Assembly: GCA_029532415.1 (NCBI GenBank)
Contig: JAQOTA010000071.1
Coordinates: 1,612,001-1,676,000, forward strand
Origin: Marasmius tenuissimus
Lineage: Eukaryota; Basidiomycota; Agaricomycetes; Agaricales; Marasmiaceae
Reading direction: 5' to 3'
DNA length: 64,000 nucleotides
The notes beneath the pieces were generated by a model. That model made no database searches. It saw only the letters and a program-made list of their open reading frames with translations, and was not told the DNA's origin. Each line of letters starts with the position of its first letter. The first letter of the stretch is position 1. The position numbers were made by a program, and so were the translations under genes. This document shows positions 1 through 9,759 of this stretch, piece by piece.

Positions 1-1
1 G

Positions 2-651
2 AACCTCCTGGCCTCCCCCTTGGTAACATCGGGAGATGTCTCCCGACGCGGGAGGACAAAAAGATCCCCTACTTCAGCCACATCGCCTTCGATGGACGTT
101 TTGAATCGTTTCAATCAAACCGCAGGAACCGGCAACGGCAGCGCGAGTACCCGAACCACTCCTTCAACAACGCATTCGTTGTCTCCCCCTGCATCTCGCG
201 AAGCCATGTCTTTCGATCAATTTGCCCCGCCAAATGGCAGCGTCGATCCATTTGCTCATCCGCCATCATCGTTCAACATGGGAGCTGGGTCGTCCTCTCA
301 ATATGACACAGATGCGTTGGACATGAATTTGGGCCTGAATGATTACTTTATAGCGAGCGCAGCGCCCGCGGCGCCGTTAACGGACGAGGAGATGATACAG
401 AGCATGTCTATGAAAATGCAGCAATCGATGTCGGACCCTAACCAACAATGGCAGGTCCCAGGTATGCTTTCTATTACATGCCATACATCCCGGTGTATTA
501 ACGCTGTATGTGATGGACAGGGATGAGCTGGCTAGCACGATACAACTTCCAGAACGATGCTCAGATGATGTACGGTCAACCGCAGTACAACGCGGCGCAG
601 TCACTAGTAGCATCACGACACATCGCAAAAAAAAAACTTCAGTCGCCTTAA
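2..651 (+). CDS. C-terminal part of an unrecognised Ser/Thr/Pro/Gln-rich protein (5' truncated by the window edge)
   Basis: The frame is open from base 2, so only the 3' end of the gene is present. It encodes about 196 residues rich in S, T, P, G, N and Q with no recognisable domain. A basic patch (SRRGRTKRS) lies near the visible start and Met/Gln-rich stretches follow. One intron, 462-520 (GTATGC...ACAG), joins the main exon in phase 1 to a short last exon ending at the TAA at 649-651. The composition fits the disordered tail of a transcription factor or RNA-binding protein, but no function can be assigned. It is convergent with RRP41. Confidence 0.55.
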
Positions 652-1196
652 ATCGAGGCGTTTCGGATATTTATGCATGGAAATTCTGAATTCCGTCCTT
701 GTAGTTCTCTTTCTGATTGTATTCCCCTCGCTTAGATCAAGTTCGCTTTGTACTATCTTACCTGTTGTACTGTGCTGGAACCGTATACACTTGGAATTAT
801 CCCAGAAAACCAGCCACATTAGATGGAAGTGTTTCGGTAGGTATGTAATTACGATTCGCGTCTTTGTAGTTCTCGTTCGATGGCATTCCCCCGTCTATGT
901 CTCCTGTATATAATCAGCTTTGTTCTGTACTAAGCTGCATCTTGTACTCTGCTGGAACTAGACAGACTTCAGGATCGACTCGAGTTTGATGAAACACGAT
1001 GTGCTCCCAACGTGGGTCCAATATGAAAGGACGGCTTACTCGCGTCATTGCAGAGGAAAATCCACGCGGAGTAGACCCAGAAGATAATCTAGCAAGCAGA
1101 CACTGGGGAGGCAGGATGGAGCCTGAGGGAAATATTGGTAACGAACTGCTCGTGCACGGGCGGACTACAGGCGTTCTGGTTCGAATGAAGTCCCGT
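652..1196. other. Intergenic region between convergent genes, with a degenerate tandem duplication
   Basis: No convincing gene. About 545 bp separate the 3' ends of the unknown gene and RRP41. The first 300 bp contain two diverged copies of a roughly 100-bp segment (see the repeat at 660-960). The rest is probably 3' UTR and spacer. Confidence 0.5.
660..960. repeat. Degenerate direct repeat, two copies about 170 bp apart
   Basis: Segments near 690-782 and 860-958 share an ordered series of matches: a CGTC(C/T)TTGTAGTTCTC block, then ATTCCCC, then GCTTTGT, then TGTACTNTGCTGGAAC. A further match around GTTTCGG lies just upstream of each copy. The pattern indicates an old tandem duplication in non-coding DNA. 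No target-site duplication was seen. Confidence 0.5.
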
Positions 1197-2084
1197 TTAA
1201 TAGTCATTCTCTGCGTTAGGTGCCGCGGAACCCTTCCCCAACTGCATAGCGTCCACAAGCTTGGCCGTTTTCTCCTTTACAGCCCGTTTCATCTCACTAT
1301 GAATGACTGTACCGGCCTCTCCTGCTAATCGGAAGATCTCCTCAAAACGATCGACGTGCAGACGCGTCTCCATTGATACGAGGGCAATTTTTCCTGAACG
1401 AGGCATAACGGCGATGGTCACGTTCGGTAGATCATTTTCTTCTAATTGAGTGAGGTCGAGAAGGGCCGAAGTCGAATGGACACCACCAGTCACAGCACAC
1501 ACAAGATCGAGCATGGGAATTCCTGCGTTGACCAGTGCGAGTGTGGTAGCATTTATGCACGCTTGAAGTAATCCGCCATCTTGTTGGAGGACCTGGACGT
1601 AGATGTCGATTTGGGCGCGAGGGTATAATGAAGTCTGTATGACTGGTTCAAATGTCGATTTGAGGGTCTGGGTCAGTTCTAGTATCCGTCTGTGAATGGT
1701 GAATATAGAGTTTGTGGAAACGAGCCGAATCAAAATGCTTACTTATCGCCCTTCCCTCGTCTTCGACGCTCTCCAGCACTGAACGGCGCGATACTGAGCT
1801 CAATGTTGATGTTGGCACGATCATGGAATGTCTGCGAGCGCATTTTTGCCTCTCGTGGACCGTAAACGGAGACAGAGACCTGTGTTAGACCATGAGAGAT
1901 GGTCGCCGAACCGTCTGGATTGGAGCCCTGCGGCGAGAAATCGATTGCTATCGTGCGCAATTCGTATTGACGACGTCCATCGGAGCGATATCCCCCCGCG
2001 TTGAGTATTTCAATTCTTGAGCTCTGAAGAGAAAATAGTTGATTTAGCATAAGAGTTCAAAAAAATTAGCGCGTCACTCACCAT
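1197..2084 (-). CDS. RRP41: Exosome complex component RRP41 (RNase PH-like)
   Basis: Core subunit of the RNA exosome ring, which degrades and processes RNA 3' to 5' in nucleus and cytoplasm. In eukaryotes the RNase PH-like ring is catalytically inert and threads RNA to Rrp44. Three exons give about 258 residues. The start region MSSRIEILNAGGYRSDGRR matches the Rrp41 N-terminus (the RxDGRR element). Later QDGG, INATTLALVNAGI and the ALLDLTQLEEN segment fit RNase PH fold positions. The start codon is alone in its coding exon (2084-2082), followed by a 58-nt GTGAGT intron; a second intron is 1742-1690. The ATG is 71 bp from the divergent nicotinate phosphoribosyltransferase start. Confidence 0.93.
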
Positions 2085-2155
2085 GGTTCTTGCACAAGGT
2101 CAATCTAAATAATTGTTGCTTTGACCCCGGGTCCCATCTTCTCATAATCACCACC
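2085..2155. promoter_or_regulatory. Bidirectional promoter interval, RRP41 / NPT1
   Basis: Only 71 bp separate the two divergent start codons, so both 5' UTRs and core promoters must be packed here or overlap neighbouring exons. No TATA box is evident; an A/T-rich patch (CTAAATAATTG) and a GC-rich palindrome (CCCGGG) are present. Function is inferred from position only. Confidence 0.45.
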
Positions 2156-3911
2156 ATGTCCAAGCTCGCGGCACCTCAGTCAATTCTCGATACCGACCTC
2201 TATAAGGTAACGATTGTTCATCAGAGTTTGATAAACCAATTCTCATCGAGGCGACCTGCCAGCTGACCATGCAGCAAGCGGTCCTCCAACATTTTCCATC
2301 TTGCCAAGTCGACTATCGGTTCACGAACAGAAATCGACCTCATGGTACCTTCAGCAGGGCTTGTTACGAAGCCCTCGCGTCTTCTGTATCGCGTAAGTCT
2401 CTAATCTGGACCAATACTGGAACGCGTCCTGAAGCTTTGAACCAAATTAGAGTTCCGCACTCTCTCCTTGACCCATGATGAACGTTCCTGGCTATCTAAA
2501 GCATGCCCATACTTTACACCACAATACCTAGATTACCTAGAAAACTACAGATTCAAGCCTGAACAGGTCGATATCAATTTTGTTCCAGTAGAAGGCAACG
2601 AAGCGGGCTCACCGAACGAGAGGGGACATATCGAGATCACGGCGACTGGCCCATGGGTGGAGACCATCCTTTGGGAGACGCCTCTCATGGCTTGCCTGAG
2701 CGAATCTTATTTCGTTATCGACGATACCGACTGGAATTATGGTGGTCAAGAAGGTCATCATCTTCCCATCTCCTTTGCTGGCTAAGTCCTCCGTTGACGC
2801 GTCCCTACTCTTTAGTGCTTGCTTTCGAGAAAGGAAAGGCTTTGTTGGAAGCTGGGTGTGCCTTCAATGAATTCGGGACTCGCAGACGGCGATCGTACAA
2901 GAACCAAGATATTGTAGTGAAAGGCCTAGTGAAAGCATCGCAGGAGATAAAGGGTCCGGGAACCCTGTTGGGGACTAGCAATGTGAGCGAACTCACTTCC
3001 CGCGGACGGTCTGAAGAATCTAACATGAGCAAGGTCCACTTGGCTCGCTTATACGATCTCAAGCCTGTCGGAACCGTAGCTCAGTGCGTCAGGTTCAGGC
3101 GTTATACGCTCATCGATCGGGTGCTGACCGACCGACAGTGAATGGTTCATGGGTGTAAGTCGCTGACGCTGCATTCTTCACCTCATCATCTCAGTTTCAG
3201 GACAGATTGGAGCACTCAAAGGATACGAAAACGTTCACGATATAGCCCTGAGTCTCTGGGAAGAAGTCTACTATCCCAATGCTATACTCCTCGCGTTGAC
3301 CGACACGTTCTCTTCCCAGGCGTTCTTCCAGGCAAGTCGTCCCGGATTGAGGAGTGCACAGACTATAAATCTGTTTTAGACCTTTGTCAACTCCCCCGAG
3401 CGCGCTCGTCGTTGGGATGGTCTTCGACAGGACTCTGGGGATCCGTTCGTTTACGCCCAGCGCGCACACGAGGTGTACAAGTCGATGGGGATTGACCACA
3501 GCCAAAAACTCATCATATACTCCGATTCTCTCGATGTTGAGAAAGCTATCGCGCTGAAGAAATTGACTGACGAGGTCGGGTTCAGGAGTGAGTTTGAAAA
3601 CGTCGTTCCCTGATGATTTCGTCTTCGTAACCGACTTTGTAGGCTCCTTTGGGATCGGAACGTCGTTGACCAATGACTTCAAGAAGGCCTCCAGTGGCGG
3701 GAAGGAGAAGAGTAAAGCTTTGAATATTGTCATTAAGTTGGCCTCGGTAGATGGTAAGCCTTGTGTGAAGATTAGCGATGAATTGTCGAAGGTGAGCTGT
3801 GAAAGAGGTGTTCAAATTACGAGGTGCTGACCCTCTTCTTTCTAGAACACGGGAGATCAGACAACCGCTGAGGAGATCAAGAGGATATTTGGTCTGCCGG
3901 TGGCAGCCTGA
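2156..3911 (+). CDS. NPT1: Nicotinate phosphoribosyltransferase (NAD salvage)
   Basis: Converts nicotinate and PRPP to nicotinate mononucleotide, the entry step of the Preiss-Handler NAD salvage pathway. The multi-exon gene encodes roughly 430 residues. Visible hallmarks in order: start [17 protein letters not shown] (substrate-loop region), [32 protein letters not shown] (phosphate-binding GTRRR), LLGTSN, VGTVAHEWFMG spliced across an intron near 3091-3138, [16 protein letters not shown] and [11 protein letters not shown]. These are conserved family blocks. The frame appears intact through all splice junctions to the TGA at 3909-3911. It is divergent from RRP41 with a 71-bp spacer. Confidence 0.93.
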
Positions 3912-4302
3912 AGGGCTGTCTTTGTCTGTGTAGGCTTTACGAATTCATGCATTTACTACACCACCGTATAGAAATCTCGAGGCCGCCTGTCCGAGTCGGG
4001 AAGCATAGTGCTATGTACAATCGTACTCTATTATCATCTTAAACCATTTTTCCTCCCGTTGGGAGCTCATGGGGACGATGGGAAGGCTTGTATAGAGGAT
4101 ACGGAAACTTGACCGTTGACGGAGCACAGCAGTGAGTGCTTGAGCGCTAGGTCTAAGCGCTAGAGACCGAATAGGAAAGTAATTCCCATCCGCCTTCACT
4201 GAGCAATCTTGGGTACTCAAACAATCACCTTGACACGAACCAAACGTCAGCTCCCCATATTTAACAGGACTTCCTCGCACGAGGATCTAGATATTACGCG
4301 CC
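3912..4302. other. Spacer between NPT1 and the ZNF830-like gene
   Basis: About 390 bp with no gene that can be supported. It should hold the NPT1 3' UTR and the promoter and 5' UTR of the zinc finger gene. No repeat or clear motif was seen. Confidence 0.5.
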
Positions 4303-5142
4303 ATGGCAGACGTCCGAGCCCTCCTCAAAGCAAAACGACAAGAAGCGCGTATCAACCATCCTCTCGCCTCCTACAATCAATCCGGGCAGCTCAGATGTAG
4401 TGCATGCGGAACGATAGTCAAGCACGCGTCAGCTTGGGAAGGACATCTTGGAAGTAAAAGTCACCGAACGACGGTTGCACAGCTGAAAGAGAGGGAACGA
4501 CAGAAAGAGGACCAGAGACTTAGAGAAGAGGAAGAGGAACGGGAGCGGGCGAAGGCTTCACATGGAAAACGGAGGGCAGACGACGAGCGGGAGATGGATG
4601 TCGATGAGGATGGAGAATCATCGTCAGGACCGAGCGCGAAGAAACAGAGAACAACTTCACCGCCTGCCAGCCACGGTGGAGGATTCCCTGCGGATTTCTT
4701 CTCTGATCCTTCACGTGCACCTGTTATCACACCAGATGATGACGATGAGGAGGAGGGAGAGGGCTCGCGTGCTCAACAACCGCCGCCTTCAGACCAACCC
4801 AAGTCACAACTTGATCTCGAGTTTGAACAGTTTCAGCGTGAAGTGGTCAATGCAACTGACTTTCGCGAAACTTTCGAGAATGCTACTGTTATGGCTGAAC
4901 CTGTTATGCATGAAGTCATGGAAGGAATACCAGCGACGGAGGCGTCGGCGCAGGAAGAACCAGAGGTTGATGAAGAGGAGCTGAGGAGAAGAAAAGAGCA
5001 AGAAGAGAGAGAGCTGATCATGGACCGTCTGTTAGACGAAGAGCAAGCGCAGGAGGAGGCAGACATGAAGGTTACTGTCATGAAAAATAAACTGGAGGCA
5101 CTCAAAAAGAAGAGGCAGGCAACAAAGGAAGCAAAGTCGTGA
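4303..5142 (+). CDS. ZNF830: ZNF830/CCDC16-like C2H2 zinc finger protein, probable spliceosome-associated factor
   Basis: A 279-residue protein from a single exon, unusual among its intron-rich neighbours. The N-terminus (MADVRALLKAKRQE) is followed by one U1-type C2H2 finger at about residues 31-54: CSACGTIVKHASAWEGHLGSKSH (shown here as C-x2-C ... H-x5-H). Then come a highly charged coiled-coil segment, an acidic low-complexity middle and a C-terminal Glu/Lys-rich helix ending in KKKRQATKEAKS. This arrangement matches ZNF830, which in animals associates with spliceosomes and genome maintenance; the fungal role is inferred. The stop lies 44 bp from the convergent COX10 stop. Confidence 0.8.
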   Translation: MADVRALLKAKRQEARINHPLASYNQSGQLRCSACGTIVKHASAWEGHLGSKSHRTTVAQLKERERQKEDQRLREEEEERERAKASHGKRRADDEREMDVDEDGESSSGPSAKKQRTTSPPASHGGGFPADFFSDPSRAPVITPDDDDEEEGEGSRAQQPPPSDQPKSQLDLEFEQFQREVVNATDFRETFENATVMAEPVMHEVMEGIPATEASAQEEPEVDEEELRRRKEQEERELIMDRLLDEEQAQEEADMKVTVMKNKLEALKKKRQATKEAKS

Positions 5143-5185
5143 AATAGTAGCATGTAGATTTTGGGTAGATTAGTTAGAATTATTA

Positions 5186-6412
5186 CTATTGTACACGCTG
5201 AGGCTCTGTGCTTTTGGTGGCTGATTTCTCCTCCTGTTCATCTACTTCGTCTGTCAATCCAGCCCATGCCAGCCAATCCACACCTTGTTTGTGAATCATC
5301 ATGAGCCCCATGACGGCCGGAAGATACCATAACATATGCCTGAAAAGCGTTCGTGCTTCCTTCTCTCCGCCTCTCTTCCAGTAGGCCCAGGCAGCCTTAA
5401 CGATGACCATGTTTGGGAATATGCTGGTGACGGCAAACCACCACGTCGTGAGGCCGGATATTGGTGTGAGGATGGTACAAATGGGAACGAGAAGTAGCGC
5501 GTGTCGCAAGGACACCAGGGCGTTCTTGCGAGGGTCGAGAACAGGAAGCATGCTGTAGCCTGCCTGTGCGTATGAACCCCGCACCAGGTATGCTAGCGGG
5601 TTGAAATGGGGGAATTGCCAGCTGAAGAGTAGCATGAACAAGGCAAAGGGTGCTAGTGGGTTATCGATTAACGCTACATCAACCGGAGGAGTAGACGCCA
5701 GGAAGGGTGGTGGGAAGAGGTGTATGGGATATGAAGCAGAGGGAATGAGTTGACCTCCGCAAGCGGTCCATCCCATGACGGGTGGGATTGCCCCAACGAC
5801 TGCGCCAACCCAGGTATTGTAATAGCTCTTTCTCTTCATCCAGGTATATACCCCTGCATAGAGAAGAATATTCGATGCACCTAAAATGGCCGTTGTGGGG
5901 TTGGTCATTGTCCACAGCAACGCAGGTCCAGCGATTCCGGACGCCAGTGCGAATCCTGCACCATGTAAGGGAGTCATAGCTCGTGCGACGAGCGGCCTAT
6001 TCCGTGTCCTAGTCATCTGTGCGTCGAATGGAACCTCCTGTAATTGGTTTAGAGTGTTTGCCGAGGCTGAACAGAGCGCCGTTCCGACTGCAGTCGCAAG
6101 TAATACGGGCACTGAGGTCGGTAGCGGTGACAGCGCGACTCCAGACATTGAAGTGAGTATAACCAGAATGCTGAGCCGTGATTTAGATAACTGAGAATAT
6201 AGCTTCAGCACCCGCACGGGGGTGAGAGCTGGTGCCTCCTTGTAGGCAGAACGCGGAACTGGTTGAACTTCTGGGTGCATAACGAGCTTCAATGAACCAG
6301 GAGCTCTCGATATTGAGGTCCTTTGAGAGAGCCATTGGGCATTGTGAAAGAAAAACGAGGAGAACAGCGAGCTCGACGTTGAAGTCGACCTCCGTGCTGT
6401 TGTCGACCACAT
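5186..6412 (-). CDS. COX10: Protoheme IX farnesyltransferase, mitochondrial (COX10)
   Basis: Converts heme B to heme O in the mitochondrial inner membrane, the first step of heme A synthesis for cytochrome oxidase. It is a single exon of about 408 residues from the chosen start. The N-terminus MWSTTARRSTSTSSSLF is Arg/Ser/Thr-rich, as in a presequence. UbiA prenyltransferase signatures follow: NTLNQLQEVPFDAQMTRTRNRPL (Asp-rich site 1), multiple membrane segments, YTWMKRKSYYNTWVGAVVGAIPPVMGW, and SWQFPHFNPLAYLVRGSYAQAGY (site 2). An upstream in-frame ATG at 6484-6482 would overlap the divergent U1-70K gene by 15 bp, so the ATG at 6412 is preferred. Confidence 0.92.
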   Translation of the reverse strand: MWSTTARRSTSTSSSLFSSFFFHNAQWLSQRTSISRAPGSLKLVMHPEVQPVPRSAYKEAPALTPVRVLKLYSQLSKSRLSILVILTSMSGVALSPLPTSVPVLLATAVGTALCSASANTLNQLQEVPFDAQMTRTRNRPLVARAMTPLHGAGFALASGIAGPALLWTMTNPTTAILGASNILLYAGVYTWMKRKSYYNTWVGAVVGAIPPVMGWTACGGQLIPSASYPIHLFPPPFLASTPPVDVALIDNPLAPFALFMLLFSWQFPHFNPLAYLVRGSYAQAGYSMLPVLDPRKNALVSLRHALLLVPICTILTPISGLTTWWFAVTSIFPNMVIVKAAWAYWKRGGEKEARTLFRHMLWYLPAVMGLMMIHKQGVDWLAWAGLTDEVDEQEEKSATKSTEPQRVQ

Positions 6413-6469
6413 CCAAAGTTGCAGAGAGATGGCGCTTACATAATCAGTTCCTCTCCTCCTTCGACCGCC
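6413..6469. promoter_or_regulatory. Bidirectional promoter interval, COX10 / SNRNP70
   Basis: Only 57 bp lie between the preferred COX10 start and the U1-70K start. No TATA box is visible; a pyrimidine-rich stretch (CCTCTCCTCCTT-like) lies just ahead of the U1-70K ATG. The 5' UTR of one or both genes probably overlaps the other transcript. Confidence 0.4.
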
Positions 6470-7838
6470 ATGCCGGGAACCCATCTCCTCCCGCCAAACC
6501 TCCTCAAGTTATTCGCACCAAGGCCTCCGCTTCCCTATCTTCGGCCTATAGACAAGGACATCGACCGGGTCACAAACAAGGGTGTTCATGGCGTTGCTGA
6601 AATTCTGCAGCGACTAAAGGACGATGCAACCGAAAATCTTGCTAACGGCGAACAGATGGAAGAGGGCGAAGAGCCCATGTTCACCCATGCAGAAGAGACG
6701 AAAAGGTCAATTCGAAGAGAGGAACGTCAAAAACGCAAGGAAGAAGAGTTCAAGATTGCAAAGGAAACTTGTGAGCTCGTTTGCGCTACGGTGACGCATC
6801 GTCAACGGGAACTGACTCTGCTCTGCTTTGCTTCCAGACAAGCCCTCAGATGATAGCGAAGCTATTGGTGACCCGTATAAAACTCTTTTCATATCACACT
6901 TGGTCCGTTTTTTATCACCTTACTGAAGCATGAACACGACTGACGCCGTACACAGCACAAGAGCGCTACCGAAACGGACCTGCGACGCGAATTCGAAGGA
7001 TACGGCACCATTGAGCGGGTAAGAGTAGTCCGTGACAAAAAAGGTCGAAGCCGCGGATACGCTTTTATCGTATATGAACGGGAACGAGATATGAAAGGTT
7101 CATCGCATTTTTCTCTTTCTATTTTTACCTGGCATCAACATCTGACCATGTACTCTTTATTTCCTCCCCTCCTGCGTCTAATGTGTTATACAGCTGCGTA
7201 CAAGGACTCTGACGGTCTTGTCATCATGGGAAGAAGAATACTGGTTGATGTCGAACGCGGTAGGACAGTTCGTGGCTGGAAGCCTCGGCGCTTAGGCGGA
7301 GGTCTTGGTGGTCGGCCCAAGCGTGTAGAACCTGCCCCGCCTCCTATGCGTAGCGGGGGAGGATTCCGTGGTGGAGGATTTGGTGGAAGAGGTGGAGGAT
7401 TCGGCGACCGGGGCGGTGGGTTCAGAGGCGGTCGTGGAGGGTTCAGAGGCGGAGGAGGAGGAGGGTTCAGGGGAGGATTTGGTGGAGGCGGCGGCGGTGG
7501 AGGTATGGACGGCGGATTCAGAAACAGTGATAGTGGTTACAGAGGGCGTGACTTTGGTGGTGGCGGTGGAGGTTTCAGGCATGATGCTTTGCCGTTCCAG
7601 ATCCTAGTGACAAACTAACAATCTTTGCAGGGGCGGCCGTGGTGGGGGAATTGGGTACAATGGCGGGTTCAACGACCACCCTCCGAACGGGTACGGCGGT
7701 CCGCCTGGTGGAGGTTACGGTGGTCCGCCAGGTGGAGGTGGGTATGGACCTCCAGGCGGTGGGTACCGCCAGGATCTTAAAAGACATGATGGTCCCGGAG
7801 GATACGACGACAGGGATTCAAAACGTGCACGGTATTAG
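6470..7838 (+). CDS. SNRNP70: U1 small nuclear ribonucleoprotein 70 kDa (U1-70K)
   Basis: Binds stem-loop I of U1 snRNA and helps define 5' splice sites. Five exons give about 365 residues. The N-terminal block ([20 protein letters not shown]) is the conserved U1-70K leader. One RRM follows, with RNP2 (KTLFISHL) and RNP1 ([10 protein letters not shown]), then the [28 protein letters not shown] segment typical of the family. The tail is a long Gly/Arg-rich RGG region ending in DSKRARY, with no RS/RD/RE repeats. The last intron (7579-7630) begins with GC: only TTCAG|GCATGA joined at 7631 keeps the RGG frame, and a CTAAC branch-like site lies just upstream of the acceptor. Confidence 0.92.
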
Positions 7839-9759
7839 GCTTCTCTTACCGTCTACCATTCTTTGCAGCCCGACACGATTCGGTATGCATGCAGGGACCT
7901 TTATATTCTCTTTATCCCCTTTCTCCCCTTCTGTCTGTGTAAGTATTTTCGGCCACCCGCAGACTGTTCATTGTATTGTTGAGGCAAGTATATGGTAAAG
8001 AATCTGATTGCTTCGAGTCGTCGCTCCACTCTTTTCTCGATACAAATTGATACTTCGGTTATACCCATCGGCCGTGTTCGACGACATATCACAATTGCAA
8101 GACATCCGTTACCCGAATCACAGTAAATTCTGCAGTTCGAAACCCCAACGTAGCCCTCCAAGGGTCACTCCTTCTCCTGGCTCCAGCTCTTCTCGCTTTT
8201 GTTGCCTTATTAGGGCTCAGACATACGCCGATTCGGGAGTTGAAAGCGAGCCGGCAACGTAAACGATTCAACAAAGCGGACTCCGGGCATTTCTGCGTCT
8301 TCCACATTGCGGCTCATTACCACGCGAGCATACCTTCAGGGTCCCAGCGGTGTGTCAGAGCAAAGCCTAAAACTTTATTGAAGTTCCCTGTTTGAAAGCC
8401 TGCAACACCGAGACATAAGACAGTTAAGAGATTTCAATCAGTGTCAACAAGTTCTGGAGCTGACAGTGGTCCATGACGTATCCAGACGCTGGACCTGAAG
8501 TCGAAGCTTGGAGAAACAAGCAGGTGTTTTGATGCCGGCGAACCAAGTGTATCCTGATTCCTTGGGGCCTGTTTGCACGTCGCGCGAGGATTGGCCGGCA
8601 GTTGAATTGTACAAGTATGTAGCCTGTGATTTCCTCAAGATTTTCTCAAGGCTTTGCTGACCTGGTATGATACACAAGGTACCGGCGAGATCCAAGTTCC
8701 AACCTGTTCCAACCTACCAGTGCCACGTTTGAAAGATCTATCCCCTTTCAAGTGAGGATGGCTATCACTCCTTCGACAATATCCAATGAGATCCAATGGC
8801 CATCAGTGGCCATCCAGCTGCGGCAGGCTGCGGCCCCTCCTTGCAAGGGTCTTCCCTCGAGTTGAAACGAAACTCAGGCCATCATTTGTTCCTTGTCTTG
8901 TCGGATATGTGGCGGCTTAGCACTGCGCTAAGGAATCTTGCCATTGAAGCCTGAAAGATATCAAAACTATTTCGTTCCCTAGCTTTCCGTGAGCCTTTCT
9001 CGAAGGCGGTGACGCTTGATGAGCTATTGAACGCTACTGAATGCATGCTCACCAGGACCGACCTGGACCGACGGAAATTTCTCGCGTGGTCGACCGGGAA
9101 TCAATCTCACAGGATCGTCCCTGGTTGAGCACGTTCCGGACGCGTGAACGACGACGGTTTGACTAGCTTCCCTGGCTGATCTTGGCAGCAAACAACTCAA
9201 AGCTCAAAAATACGACACTGCATTGAAGTAGAACTCCGCGATAAGTTGCCTCAAGTTGTCACCTTTCCGGTATAAACCTCTCCTGTGCAAGATGGCTCAT
9301 CAGCTTTCGGTCTGAGCGCGCCCAAAACCACCCATTTCTTCCCCCCAATTTCGTCATCGCTAAGGTAGCAACTGCCCCACCTGCATAAGCCTGCATGCCA
9401 GCAACTCCCCAGGACCCAGATCTACCAGGATCTGAGCGTTGTTACGAAGACCATGGCTTCTGACATACACCTACCCTGTATCTTCCAGACAAAATCGAGA
9501 TTGGTTACACGCCTTTTCCCGTAAACCTTTTCTTATCGCTGACATATCCTACAAAAAAAACCCACGAAAGATCGGTTTGTTTTGGCGCTGTTGAACCTTG
9601 GTATATAGTAACCAAATTTTCAATGTTCTCACTGATTCGTTCATCTGCCACATAAACTTTTCTTTCTTCATTTTTTTTTGCTTCTTCACTTTCATTCTGA
9701 CGGCCTTTCTGCAAAGCTAACGCTGTCCTCCATCGTTGTAGGCTCGAGCATCCGATATT
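7839..9759. other. Long (1.9 kb) non-coding region upstream of the homeodomain gene
   Basis: No gene can be supported; only short chance frames occur. The start should hold the U1-70K 3' UTR. Most of the rest is the upstream region of the homeodomain gene and is several times longer than other intergenic gaps in the conserved blocks. A pyrimidine-rich tract spans about 9655-9740 just before the ATG. Small internal repeats (for example two AATGGCCATC/GTGGCCATC copies near 8795-8815) are present. A long, complex promoter is expected for a developmental regulator, but no specific site is claimed. Confidence 0.5.

Noticed and set aside
6413..6484. Upstream COX10 start at 6484
   Set aside because: It would overlap the U1-70K coding start and adds a basic Gly/Arg segment before the presequence-like MWSTTARRSTSTSSS; kept only as an alternative.
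7292..7787. Ser/Thr/Pro-rich minus-strand frames opposite U1-70K
   Set aside because: They are the antisense of the Gly/Arg-rich tail; the plus-strand frame has the RRM and conserved U1-70K blocks.
8008..8307. Short frames in the region upstream of the homeodomain gene
   Set aside because: They lack ATG starts in good context, splice continuity and any recognisable domain.
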